Source of the DNA: Schistocephalus solidus
Taxonomy: Eukaryota; Platyhelminthes; Cestoda; Diphyllobothriidea; Diphyllobothriidae
DNA: 64,000 nt
Direction: 5' to 3'
Assembly: GCA_017591395.1 (NCBI GenBank)
Contig: WEDG01003980.1
Location: forward strand, 55,225-119,224
The position numbers and the translations under genes were made by a program. Positions 11,641 to 25,035 of this stretch are shown one piece after another. Every line of letters begins with the position of its first letter. Within the stretch, counting starts at the first letter, position 1. The notes beneath the pieces were generated by a model. It ran no database searches, was not told the DNA's origin, and saw only the letters and a program-made list of their open reading frames with translations.

Positions 11641-14437
11641 GCTTCGTGTTCAGGACCACCTTAATAGTAGTCAGCATTGGCCGCTTTTGCGCGTATCTAT
11701 GACAGCGAATTTGATTTCCTGCAACAGAGCACGCAATCGTCGCAATGTTCGCAGCCTAGTTCGCGTCCGTAAGTTACGAACCGCGACTTCCTGTCTGCGT
11801 GTGTGTTAGAGAACTTAGTCCGTCACCCAGTTGAATTCGACTGTTGAAAAGATGCAGTTCTGACAAAGGCCGGCGATGTCAAAAAATTCAGTTGTCCCGT
11901 CATGCATATGAATGGTGTTCGTGGTTCTGCGGTAGTGCGCGGAAGTCAAAAGCAAATGAATTATATTCAAGACAGACGACAGTTGGCTAAGTTTATAGCA
12001 CTAACGGTGTTCGGGTATTTAACAAAACAAAAATTGGTAATTTAGTTATCCTATTCCCGACCAACAGGCGCACTGATCCCTTCAATTGTGTCGAACGCAA
12101 CTATGCCGTTCAGTGTCCAGGTGGAGCTCAGGGGCCTATCTCATTGCACGTTTTCTACCTATTTCGGTCGATTTAGGTCATTTTCGCAAACTAGGCAGAA
12201 GACTAGCTCACAATATAAATCGTCATGCATTCCAAGGCGCAATCCGTGACATCATCGAGGGCGGTTAAATCAGGCAATGCGGCTCATACTCAAAGTCCTT
12301 AACAGCCTTCTCGTAGATTTCCAGCTGAAACAGGTGGCTGATCTCAGTAAGTTTCGTTCAAAGTTTGTTGCAGTCTTACGGTACCAAACGCATAATCGCA
12401 CGAAGTACGTCCCTGAATTTCACATCATAGTGAGTGGCACTTGCTTCCTCAGCCATTTGAATCGTCCCATTAACGATCAACATACTAAATGGTGTCTGCT
12501 GTAACCTTGCACCTTCTGTAAGGTACATTGAAGAGCAAACTTCAGTTCAATCCAGTCGTTAATTTATTGGGCCCCAGGAGCGACTGTCGTCTATATCACT
12601 GCAGTAAAATGTTTGATTGCAGCTAGGTGTAAATCTGTGACTTGGACAAGAATTTTTCTACGTTATCGAGCCCTTGCGACAACACCTGATTTGAGCTTAT
12701 TGCTGATTCTTATAAATTTTTTGGTCCTGTTTCGCTGTCTTTGTCCTCGTGAACGAGCACATAAAAGCCTCGTTTCATCAGTTGTACACCAATAATCTCC
12801 ACAATTTGATGACGCCGTTGTCCATGAATTGCCTTTATCCTTGGAATTTGAGGATTTTACTAGCTAAGGGGATTGCCATAGTGGTTCTTCACTGATGATT
12901 TCTCCAATGATTGGCTCCAATTGATACATGTCCTCTTGTTCATATTTATGTTTTTATCTAAACTTGGCGTCTCTGGAGACGAAATTTTCCAAGCTGCGCC
13001 GCATTTTTGATTCTGTGGTAGCGTTAATGACAGACTGAAGGTCTAAAATCTTGCCCTGTGTGACTTGCGTTATTGTCCATCGTATGAGCATTTAAAAAAA
13101 TTCCATAATTTATATATCTGATGTTCATCCCAAGAGCAATCATCTTAAGCGCTCGTTAAAAGCTTGATGAATATGAGGCTTAAAAGCGCCAGTGAGGACC
13201 GATCCACTGTCGTGGAGGTATGCCCCTCTAAAAAATCCGAGCGCTGCCATTATCGAAAGAGGAATACGGGACGATCTAGGGCCCCACAGGCAGCCGCACA
13301 GCGACCATTAGTATATACAGGGGGAGATAACTGACAAGGACAAGGGAGACTTGAATAACCATTTCAGCCACCCTGAGGTTCAACCCAGGTTTTCTTTACG
13401 TATTAAGTGGTCATTTGTATTTCAGTTCAGTTTTATGAAGGGAAAGGTAGTCGACGCCTTTGAACTCCCTATTGATTACAACGACAACGCTGTAATCAAT
13501 GAGTCAAGTGCTCCTTGATTTGGTGGCTGCGATCAGGAATACTTATCATTTTGAAAGTGCATTTATAGCCCGGTTAACAGGATATAATCGTCCCGTTGTG
13601 CTTTGAGGCTTGATCTAGAGCTCTGCATTCAGTCGCACAGAAATCTGGTCTTCGGGTAAGGCTGACTGACGCCTACTAATGGGCCAGAAATTGCCATCCA
13701 AATCCCCTCATCTTTGTCGGTACTCTTCCCGTGTTCCATTATCTCCCACGGCAAGGGTCATATCAATAGGTCCACACTGTTTCCCGCCACTGCATCTTGT
13801 TCAAGATAAAAAGTCAGTCGGATGCGTACAACAGCACCTCCAGTGGTTTGGAGCGAAAGGGGATTTCGCATTTGATTAGAACCGGCTTTAATCGGTTCAC
13901 AGAAGTAAACTCTTTTTGAAAAGGTAAAACACACCCAACTTACCCCATTTGTATTTATTCCGAGAAACCCATCTTGCTGAAGGTGGCAGTAACCATTTTG
14001 CACTCGGTATTTTCTTGGGTGATCATAAATGGGCCATTGAGTGCCACTGGCAGTTGTCACTTGTAACCCCCCAAAAATATATCCACTTGAGGCGTCGTGA
14101 GTGTTGCCTCCGGGAATCTTCGCCCTATTTTACGGTTTCTCTTATTTTTGCCTGTAAGTTTCCTAGTAATCAGGTCTTTGTATCCCAAATGCCTCCCTCC
14201 GACTTTTGAAGCTCCCCTCTCACTGGGTTTTAGTGTCTCAAACATCTCGAATTGCCTTTTTTTGTCCTAACTTTTCTCTTCTCACTGGTTGTTTCTTTAC
14301 TTTATCTGAACTCAGCCGCCAGAACGTGCAGTGTTATAGTTTCGCTCTTATAAACCGGAAGACCTTCCAAACTCTACCGTCTTCTACTTTCCTGCTACTC
14401 TCCTGCTGTCACCGTTCGGCGGTATTTTACTGCTTAC
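11641..14437. other. Region upstream of EHBP1, no recognised gene
   Basis: No domain was recognised. 13320-13400 holds a degraded SINE piece ('gacaaggacaagggagact'), and about 13575-13640 a piece of its other half. The last few hundred bases must include the EHBP1 5' UTR and possibly its promoter, but no TATA box or initiator stands out. Confidence 0.35.
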
Positions 14438-14596
14438 ATGAGCCTGTGGAAACGCATTCAGAGGGTTGGGAAGAAGGCGGCTAAATTTCAATTTACGGCA
14501 TCCCTAGAGGAGCTTTCAGTCTCCTGCTGCAAGGGCTACTTACCGAAGGCGGTTGTTATCGTTCTGACTAGGCGAGGACGACGGTGCACCTCCAAG
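14438..14596 (+). CDS. EHBP1: EHBP1 coding exon 1: start of NT-C2 domain
   Basis: Starts with ATG at 14438: [19 protein letters not shown], which aligns with the human N terminus (M..VWKRLQRVGKHASKFQF); this decides the start. It continues through [11 protein letters not shown], matching the TRRSRRKSSK segment of the C2 domain. It is 53 codons, phase 0, followed by donor gtaagt at 14597. Confidence 0.93.
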
Positions 14597-17500
14597 GTAA
14601 GTCCAACAGCTGGTTCTTTTCCTGGAAGTATTGCCCCAAAAAAGTGTGCAGGCTGGGAATAAGCGCTTCCGTTTTGATGGTCGTAGCCCTCTGCACCCCG
14701 ATACAACCGGCCGCACGGCGACTAGTCAGTTTTTATGGCTGTTTTATGCCCCTTAGATACCTTCTTGTACTTGCTACGGCTGCGATCGTGCTTGATGTAG
14801 CCGGCCTCAACGATGTCATATATTGTGCCTTTCCACGCGTGACGATTCGTGGTAGCAAACCTGGATAGCTCAACCCATTATCTTTTTCCAGTGACAGACG
14901 CCGAATACCGAAGGTCCAAGCACCGCCGCCATGTCTTGCGCACAGCCCACCATTCACAACCGTAGAGGAGGACCGACCGGACGGATGCACGGCACACGCG
15001 GATCTTCGTGGCGACGGAGATATCGCGTCGGGTCCATAGGCACTTTATGATGGTCGAGAAAGCCCGACGAGCAGCGTTGATTCGGGAAAAAATGTCCTTT
15101 CTATGTTCATCCGGCAACATCCTCGCCCAGAGGTATTTGAAACTGCCTACTTCTTCAAGTTGACGGCAATTTATCCTGAGGGGTGCTTTCTCCTGTTCAG
15201 GGATGCAGCTCGAAAACAGTTTGCTCTTAACAGTGTTTATGGATAGGCCGACTGAAGTAGCGATCGCGTTCACCCGCAACGCCACAAACTGTAGATCACC
15301 AAAGCTTGAGGCTAGCAAGGTGATATCGCCAGCGTAGTTTAGGTCAGTCGGGTGGCGTCCGGGCGCGAATTCCACACCGTTAGAACCGTGTAGGGCCCTC
15401 CCGATAATTCAGTCAATGGCGTAGTTGAATTAAATGGGCGACAGAATGCAACCTTGTCGATCACCAGATCGGAAATCGAGGGGTTGGGAACGATTGTTAT
15501 GTATGAGGACTCGCGTAGTGGTAGTGCGATAATAGGCCTTGATCATGGCCATGATTTTGGCCACCATCTGGTTCAATTATTCGTCACAGGGACTCACGAT
15601 GGACGTAATCGAACGCAGAGGTGCAGCCAACAAAGCCGACAGCCGTTGGTTGCTACTAGCCACGGCGGAATTCCGGAATGCACTTCAGCGTGAATATCTG
15701 TTCCGCACATCCACGCCTAGCTCGGAATCCGGCTTGGTTGGTCCTTTTCCTAGAGTCACGTACCGACTGAAACCGTCTGAGAAGAACAATAGTGAAGACC
15801 TTCACAGCAACGTCGAGGAGGCTTATGTCGTGTTAGTTCTCACACTTTGTCTTATCTCTTCTCTTGAAGGCAGGCAAAAGGATGCGTGAATCCTAGTCAT
15901 TGGGAGCTACTTCGTCTCCCACACTGGCTCAATCACTTCATGAAGCCAGGGCGCCAGAGTGTCGACAAAGGCCTTGTAGATTTCTGTGGGAACACCATCC
16001 TCTCCGGGTGCCTTGTTGTTGTGCAGCCTCTGTATTGCACCGGCAACTTCCCCCTCGGAAGAGGAGTCGCATGACACTTATAGGCTGGAGAGGGAGGAAA
16101 CTCAGGTTCAGAGGGGAGCGAGGGTCTGATTAGTTGCTCACCAGACTTGAGGAGGTGCTCGAAATGCTCACGCCAGTGATCGACCTTGACCGAGTTGTCA
16201 GGAATAAAGCCACCATTCACATCGCGAACAGCGATACTAAGTGTCCAGGGTTTACCATTAATCTGGTGGATCATTTGTAGAGTTTGCGAGTGTCACCAAC
16301 CTTTGAGGCCTAGTCCATTGAGGTCGCTATTTCAGACCAATATTTCTGCTGATCATCCCTAGCCGACTTTACTGTCATGTTCCGGAGTTGGCGCAAAAAA
16401 GCATCGTTAAGGGACCTGGCTTGAGCCGTCCGGGCAGACAACTGCAGAGTTCGTCCACGGATCCGGTCACTGTGACGTCGCTAGGTAAATCCGAGAATTT
16501 TATCAGATGCTCGATAGACAGATGTCTTCAGTGATGACCATTGGTCACTGCCTTCTCTGTCTGCTTGGGTTGTAAAACCGGACCGGATTTCTGTGTTCAG
16601 GGCCTCGAAAATGCTGGGTTACCGGCTTTTTGCGACATCGAGGCATCTCGCACGTTGCATTTTGGGTGCAGATGAGAGGTGAACTTTCAGACGTGTGTGA
16701 ACGAGAACATGTTCAAACCCGTGGCAGTTACCATTTTCGGCCCCACGCATCAATCTGCTATCGTGTACCCGGCTGCGGAACCGTGAACCAACTAGGATGT
16801 ATTCGAGCTGACTAGCGGTATGGTCATTGTTTGAATACCAGGTCCGCAGATGTTTGCGGTGGTGCTAGAAGCACATGTCGGTGACGAAAAGTCGGTTCCG
16901 ATCAGCAAAATTCAGCATACTCTCAACGTTGCGGCATTGAGAGCCAAGCCCAACGCCGCCAATAAGTTGACTGTTCCACGAGTCCCAGGTCCAGTTCTAA
17001 ATTTCCAGTCCCTCGCAACAACCAGCAGATCACGATGAGGATGCCTTTTAACTAACTCCTGCAGTTGATAGTAGAAGGTCTCCATATGGCGCTATTCGGC
17101 AGCTGATATTAGTGCTTACACAGAGACGACAGAACTGTTAGTAAATTGACACTTCAGTCACACGTAAGCCATTCAGTCATTCATTGGTTCCCATCCAAGT
17201 AGTGCACGATTTGCTTATTCCGAGAGGGCAATAGCCACACCTTGTCTACCAGACGAGTCGCGTGGGCCGCTGTGGTACAGGGTGAAGTGGGAGTTGACTC
17301 CCGGGATCTTTATTTCTCTTGCACCTGAATCGAGGATTCGGACTTCAGACAGGCAGCAGACATCTACGTTGTACTGATGAAGACTGCGTACCGTCAGACT
17401 TTGGGTACCTGAATTCAGAAAGTTCGCACATTCCAGCATCCAATACCAAGAGTCCATTCTCGGTTGAGTAGTCCAGCTTACATACTATTCGCCCCCACCA

Positions 17501-20500
17501 CTAGACCAGGGTTGCGGACCGCTTCGGTTCCCGCGAACGCCGTATCATGGATTTTAGTACTGTAATCGGACATTTTTCATGAGGTTTCTTTAGAATTTTG
17601 CATACAGGTGGGTCCCTAACAGCCGCTCGGATCGTTGATTTGAGATTGTCTCTAGCGCTTTGACTCAAGAACCTAACCACAAGGCAGCGGTTGCCATGTC
17701 ATAGTGCCGTTGTAGGGATTCGCGGCATTTTATAAGGCAGTCGGTGTGCCAGACCTCAACCCTCTGCGCCCTGGTAGCGCTGCCGTTGTTGGTCCCCGAC
17801 TGCTTGCTCCTCGGACCCGAGAGTCTGCTTATTTCACAGCTAACCTTCACTGAAGGCCGTTCCACTATCCGTCACCTATGAACGCGCCGGGTAGTCAGTA
17901 GCTGAGCTAACGGGTAACCCGTCTTCCCCTTAGATAGCTGCTTCGTGATTTGGAGGGCTGCCAACTAACGGGAGCAATCGGCCTTCTCAGGATGGTTCCT
18001 TCTTAATGTGCCCTCTATGGTCATCTCACCCAGTTAGGATCCAAGCCGTACCATTCCTGTGGTGAGGGTGGTGGATGCAGTGCTGGTGAGAGTGGGGGCT
18101 GTGGTAATAATGGTTGATAGGGCTGGTTTCGGTAACCCTGGTGCAGATGTCAAGGGGACCAGGTCGTGCTGTGGCGCACGAATACGGGTTCGCCAGTTCT
18201 GTCAGCCACTGTGCCCACTCCCGCATCAGACAACTAACCGACTCGGATGGTGGTCTGATTGTGGGGGGTGGAGAGATAGTGAGGTCAACGACTCAGCGCA
18301 CTTTCCTCACTGTTAACAACCTGAAGTTCTTGAGGCTATCACGGTGCGCTAAAAGTCGTGCCTTGATGGGCTGCCAGCGGACGGGATAACTCGATCCCCC
18401 AGACTGAGAGTCGGACTGCAATCGTTCCTTATCAATGTGGCCTTCATGGTATTCCCACTCAGCTGGGATCCGCATCGCCCCGCCTTTTTTTTATTGTGTC
18501 CTTGTTTGTCGTGGGCCACAGTGCACAGGTCTCCCATCTCCAGTCTTATTGACTCTGTCTTGGCACCGTGCCCAGGTGTGGGTAGTGGAACAGAGGCGAG
18601 GTAGATCCAGCGCAAATCCCCTTCCCTGCACCGCCATGCTGTGGAGCGCACTGTGGATATCGTCGAAAGTACGAAGGTCGAACTGTGCGTAACAGTAGTC
18701 TGGCTGTTTACCGCAGTCAGCCACTCCGTACGATCCTGTATTCGGTGTTCTGCAGTCCGTCTTGACACCGGGCTCAGGTGCTTTGAGGAGGAGATAGTGT
18801 GGTAGATGCTTTGTAAGTCTACTATCAATATGAACTAATTCATACGCAAATAACCGTCCCTCTTGCTGCGGGTGCACAATGAAATTCATCGTTCGCATCG
18901 GTCGACCTGTCAGTGTTCTTGTCCTTGTTAGGTAAACTCCCAGAAGCGCTGTTCACAAATAAGGGGGTTAGGTGGCTACTTCTGTTTTGTCTAAGTTGAA
19001 CAACCCCTCACATGTTTGTCAATTATAATTTTGGTCTCGATCGAACGCGCTCAGATTTATTATTACTCCTACCCTCCCCCCACCTAGGCTATAACCTTGA
19101 CGAAGTCGGTGACCGAGGAGAACACCTTCACCACTTCGTGGTCGGTTCCGGAGAATTTGGAAATAGTTACCACACTCTATCGCAATGAAAAGGACATTGT
19201 CTTCGAGGATAAAGAGTGGACTTTTCAGGTCGAAGATGTGAGTCACCTCTCATCCGCTGGTTTTTATTCCCTCCCCCCTGTACAGACAGTTCAGCGCTGC
19301 TTTTATAAACGGGTGTTTTCCCCAAATGAGCGGTGCGCTTTGAACCCTGTGCTCTGTGCGTCTAGTCTCTGTGTGTGCGTGTGTTGTGGAGCACTCAAGT
19401 CTGCGCATGAATCCGCCAGCTCTCCCACTACATCAACAAGTCGCATGACCACCATGGGGCAGGTCTTTACTTGTCGGCACGTGTTTCCGCCGTCTGTGTG
19501 TGTGTGTGTGTGTGCCAGCGGAAAGTCCATAAAACAACCTAATACTTGCCGCGCCGTCCGAAAATGGCTGCGTGCAAACGATGGTAGCCGTCCCCCTCCC
19601 CTTGGTAGCGCACAAATCAATCGATTAAAATCGCTGGGTTGATGAAAACTAAGAAACTGATTTCTGCTCATAGGTGCTTTAAAAATGTCGTAGTAATAAC
19701 CATGCCTTTCTCGAGAATGCGCTAGACCGTAGCAAGCGTGTCCGGGTCAATTTCAATTTGGTGGCCGAAGGTATACAAAACCAGTAGGAGGGACTTACCA
19801 TAAATTCGCTATCTCATTAAATTTCAAGTGAAATTCTGAAACGTGTTTTCTATTCGTTAAAATACTTCAGTAGGGTTGTAATATTAATTATCGTGCAAGG
19901 GAGATTGGAATGGCCATTTCTGGCTTATTAGCCGTCGTCAGCCAGTCATACCCAACCCCAGATGGTGCCCCACCCGCGGATCGAACCCGAGACCTGTTGA
20001 TCAGAAGTCCAACGTTCTAGCCATTGAACCACGGGCTTGTTGTCTTGCCGGTTTCGATCGTAACTATTAACAATGGTATGTAGGTGTTCATTGATCGTTT
20101 ACAGGAATCACTCATCCCGTTGTTCCTTGGGGCTCACTCTTGAGCCCCGCCAGCAGCCGCACAGTGGCTAGTACTATAGGCAGAAGACATTACCGACAAA
20201 TACAAAGGAGACTAGAATGACCATTTCTGGTTTATTAGCCGTCATCAGCCAGCCAGTAAGACAGTGAGCTCGTGGCGCATTCTGTAGAGCATTGGACTTC
20301 TAACCATCAGGTCGCGAGCTCGTGCCTCGGGCGCTGCAGTGTCTGGGATTGAGTACGACTGGCTGATGACGGCTAATAAGCCAGAAATGGCCATTCCAGT
20401 CTCCCTTTCCTTTGTCGGTCATATCATTCTGCCTATATCACTAGTCGCTGTGCGGCTGCTGACGGGGCTCTAGAGTGAGCCTCAAAGCACAACGGAACGA

Positions 20501-23500
20501 ATGAGTCTTGTAACCAATCGGTGAGTGCCCATCTACCATTGTACCACTCGGCCCCTAAGAAGAGTCGGTTTTTCCAGTAGGCAGCCTACCTCATAAGACA
20601 ATAGCCTAAATTTCTGAAATATGATCTCCTTTAGGAAGGATTATTTCGGGGGTTTTGTAACAGTCATTATCCTGCAGCCACATCAGAAGCCCGGTCTTTG
20701 AATGAGCGTCTTGTTGACCGCCTGTAAAAGGCCCAGTTGCTAAAAATGACCGCAAGGATGACTTATATGGCCCCCGAATGGTAATAAAGGCGACCCTGCG
20801 CATAATTCCAGGAAGGGTAAGGGTTCCCGTGGCACTAATCCTACTCTAAACCTTAACCCTAAACTTTACTCTAGCTTGCCATAACACTTTCCTCAATCCT
20901 AACTTCAAGCTTAACCATAACCCTGCCCATAAACTTAACCATGTCGTACCTGAAAGTTGGCGCGAATTCACCTGTTTTGGAGCCTGCTTCTGTTTGGGGC
21001 TATATAAACATCTTTGACAAAATGCCTATTTAAATGCCATGACTTTTCCGTTGATTTTGACGCCCCTAGAGATTTACAAGTACCAAATATGTCATGAACT
21101 CTTTAATTCCCAAAGAATTGTGTGTCTAACCTCTCGGGGGACTTGCGTTTAGGGTTCCAAAGCTATAAATTGCGCGCTTCCCACTCGAGACAAATGACAC
21201 ATTCCTCGATGCATTATACATTCCTCTATGTTTAAACTTTTCCAATGGCTCTGGGCCATGTTATGTAATTCCTATGGAGCATTTATAAACGGACAAGCCC
21301 TTTGACAGTCTTCCTGCATAACTTACTCTGGCTTTTGAACCCGTGACTTGTTTTTTTGTTAGCTCTGCTACTTTCTTTTTGCACTTACACCCACAGGTTG
21401 GCATGTCGGCGGAGGCCTTTCAACAGACGCCGATTTCTGCCACCACACGAAGGCGTGTTCTTGCGGCCCGCCAGCTGAATGTTTCCGAATTTGCCTCCAC
21501 CCTGCCCACGCAGAACAACCTCAAAATATCCCTCAGATTGGCCTCCAAGAAGGTTACCTCTGTCGTGCTGTTTCTCACCCTCCATGGACTCATGCTTAGA
21601 ACTGGAGAAGCCACGTTAGTTCAGCACCGCTTACCTCTTAAACCTCCAATGTTTGCATCTCCATTTTTCTGAGGGGTTCTATATCACCATAACTTTCGTG
21701 GCTCCTGCAACAGACTGCGCTGCAGCCAAAACAGAAACCAGGCTGTATCACGGTTGGCGTTTATTTGACAGTGCATAGTCTGCGCCTACTCATAACTGCT
21801 GCCGTACGTGCGCGTGTGGCAAGTCTTGGCTGTAGGCATTCTCCCCACACTAGTTCCTCCACTGGCTCGGCCTGAGAAAAGAAGTAGAGAGCGAGGTCGA
21901 CGGCTCAGCACATTTTCCTCACTATAAGCAATCTGACGTGTTTGAAGCTATTCAGGGTGCTTGAAAAACCGTGGCTTGGAAGGTTGCCAACTGACGGGAT
22001 AACTCGGACCGCGTGCAATTAATCCTATGTGTGTGTTTGTGCGGAGAGATTGACTGGTGGACTGAGAGTCAGACTGCATTAGCTCCTTCTTATGTGGCTT
22101 TTATGGCACTCCCACTCCGTGGGATCTGAGCCAGACGTGACGACACGTCAGCCCTCTGTGCCCTCTCCCGCCTCTGGTCTTTTTGACTTGATTATGCCAC
22201 CGGGCCCAGGCGGGGAAGAGGAGAGAGTGCGGTAGCTGCAGCACAAGTCTATTCTCACTTTAGTTTAATTCGCACGCAAGTCATCCTCCTGCGCCACCTT
22301 TATGGGGGAGGGGGGAGAGAGTGTGACAGATGCGGTGCAAGGCTACTACCACCATAAAATAATTCATGCGCACAAATCATCTTCCGTAACGACGGTCGAT
22401 CTGTCGGTCGCAAAGCTGAGATTGTGCTTGGTCCACCCTGACATCTGGGGCTCCGTGCTCGTTCGTCAAACAACCAGGGGTGCTCCAAGGGATGAAAAGC
22501 TCATTTTCAATCATGAGTAGTGTTGACCAGCTGGCCCTGGCCTTTTAAGGACATCTGTCAGTGCGAGCACGAGGTCTTATTGGCGGCAGACAGATCCATG
22601 CGTCGGCTAATAGAATCACCTTCATTGATCCAGTCCCGCAACCAACTATCATTGTGCCCACCTGTTTGTTTCATGGCCCGCCTGGGACTGGGGACTGGGG
22701 GGAGGCAGTGGGATGGGGAGTAGTCCACCCCTTCCTGTCGGTCTGTGGTTTCTAAAAAGGCGATTTTTGGCATCTAATGCATGTATATCCACTTTATGGT
22801 TGTACAACTTTCAAATGCTGATTTGAACAGCCTCCCTTCCCTTTCGCCCTTGTTTTTTACACTGTGGTGCTCGTCTTTAGCGCGTTATGTCGGTGATAAT
22901 AAATCAGATGCGCTTTATTTACCGTAATGGCAGTAGACGGACTAGCTAAAATCCCAGGTGCACCTGTTTCGCCGATCTCATGTCATTGCGTGACGCATCT
23001 GCAAGGATTAATGGATCTCCCAGCCTTCTCCGTGTTCTGTCTGGTTTCCAGTTTCCAGCCTGCCTGTGAACTTGATGTAAACCCTTCAAAACAAACCTTT
23101 CCAAGCTTGATTCGAAAGTAGATAGGAATATTTGCGCGACTGCGAAGAACCGCGTAATATTCGTTAGCTGTCGATGGACAGTCTGTTGTATACAATCACG
23201 TAATTCTTTACCATACTCACCATATAACCAGTGCGTTTTCTTGATCGTTGGGAAGTGCCGTTTACTATTACTATTACTGTCACATAAAAAGATGTGAGAA
23301 TCACAGGCAGCTGAAAATAGAATTCCGAAGACACGTTTTAAAATTAGCGTTTCTTGTTTTTTAGCAAACTAGGAAAAAATAACCACAGAACCGTAAAGAA
23401 TGAGAGGGAGGATGCAGGCATTTATAGTTCGCCAGATTAAGCGGTTCGGTACGTTATAGGATCGCAAACAACGAAATTAATGAACAAGTTTATGAAGTTT

Positions 23501-24655
23501 CGTGAAAATAAGGGATCAATATGAAGGAATAATGAGGGATTTGATTACAGCGTAACGTCAAGGTACCGGAAAGATGATACTTTATTTGGAAGGATCTCAA
23601 ATGGTTTGGACACGGGAGAGGATCACTGTCGCTAAACACCCTGGACTGACTGAGAAGAAAATCATTTTACGACCATGTAGAGACATGGTCCAGGTTACCC
23701 TTCAGAAACTGAAGATGAGTCCGACTTTCCAGAGGATGTCTAACAACTATATCATCATCATATCTATTATATACGCCGACATTTTGTCTATCTTAAGTCG
23801 TCAAGGTGAAGTGAGAAGAAATGAGAGTACAAGAGAGAGAACCTTGAAGGAAGCCGCAGATCTTAGGAATAATAGGGGATTTTCGCTGGCCGGATTGCAA
23901 AAATTGAGTGATAATAAATCTGATTCGTTTTTATAATATCATACGTGACCTCAAAATTATGCCCTGGAGTGTTGCCAATGTCAGCCCTCCGGCTTGTGTG
24001 TTAATTTACTATGAGGCCTTGATCTTTGGCTGACCTCGCTCTTCCCTCCCTCCCCCCCTCTTTTCTAGTGATGAAGACATGATCTCCATAGCCTCAATGA
24101 TGTCCCTCAGTCGCGCGAGCAGTTTCGGCGCGGGCTCCCATCTAGACTTCTTTGATCGACCCTCCTCCACCTCCCCATCCAGTGTCGTCTTGAACGGCCC
24201 CAACTCTTCTTCCCTCAACGCTGCTGCCGCTGCCGCCGCCGCCCGGTACCACGCCGATCTTAGCAGTCTGACGGCCAAACTTCAGGGTCTTCAACATTGC
24301 CAAGATTTTAGGACTAGCACGGTGGAGGAGGAAGATGAGGAGGAGACCGATGACAGAGAGGCAAGGATGGAGAAAGGGGCCGTGAAGGAGACAGATGCAG
24401 CGAAACCACTTCCTTTTGTTGCTTCCTTGGCTACGGACGGTGAGTTACCATCACGTACTGACCCGTTTCTACGTAAAACTCTGCATATATGCATATATAA
24501 GCCTAAAAATTCGAGGTCCAGGTACCTTATTGCATTCAGAATCTCCCGAAGAAAACAAAGACAAGAGGATTACTTCATGGACAGCATTGTATTCGTACTG
24601 ACGTTTTGGAATTTTTTCAGTTTCATCATCAGAGTATTGTGATTGCTACTTCTCA

Positions 24656-24704
<49 letters not shown>

Positions 24705-24977
24705 AATCTGGCGCTCACCGATCGGTTACAGGACTCACTCGTCCCGTTGTGCCTTGGGGCTAACTCACAAGCCCGCCAGCAGCCGTAAGGCAGCTAAGTA
24801 TAGAGGCAAGACAACGAGCTCGTGGCACAGTGGGTAGAGCGTTGGACTTCGACAACAAGGTCGCGAGTTCGAGGCTCGGCGCCGCAGCGCCTGGGTTTGC
24901 ATGGCTGGCTGATGACGGCTAATAAGCCAGAAATGGCCATTCCAGTCTCCCTTGTCTTTGTCGGTTGTGTTATTCTG

Positions 24978-25035
<58 letters not shown>

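Noticed and set aside
24801..24900. tRNA gene at the SINE head
   Set aside because: A and B boxes are present, but the cloverleaf does not close and the same head is repeated with a fixed SINE body.
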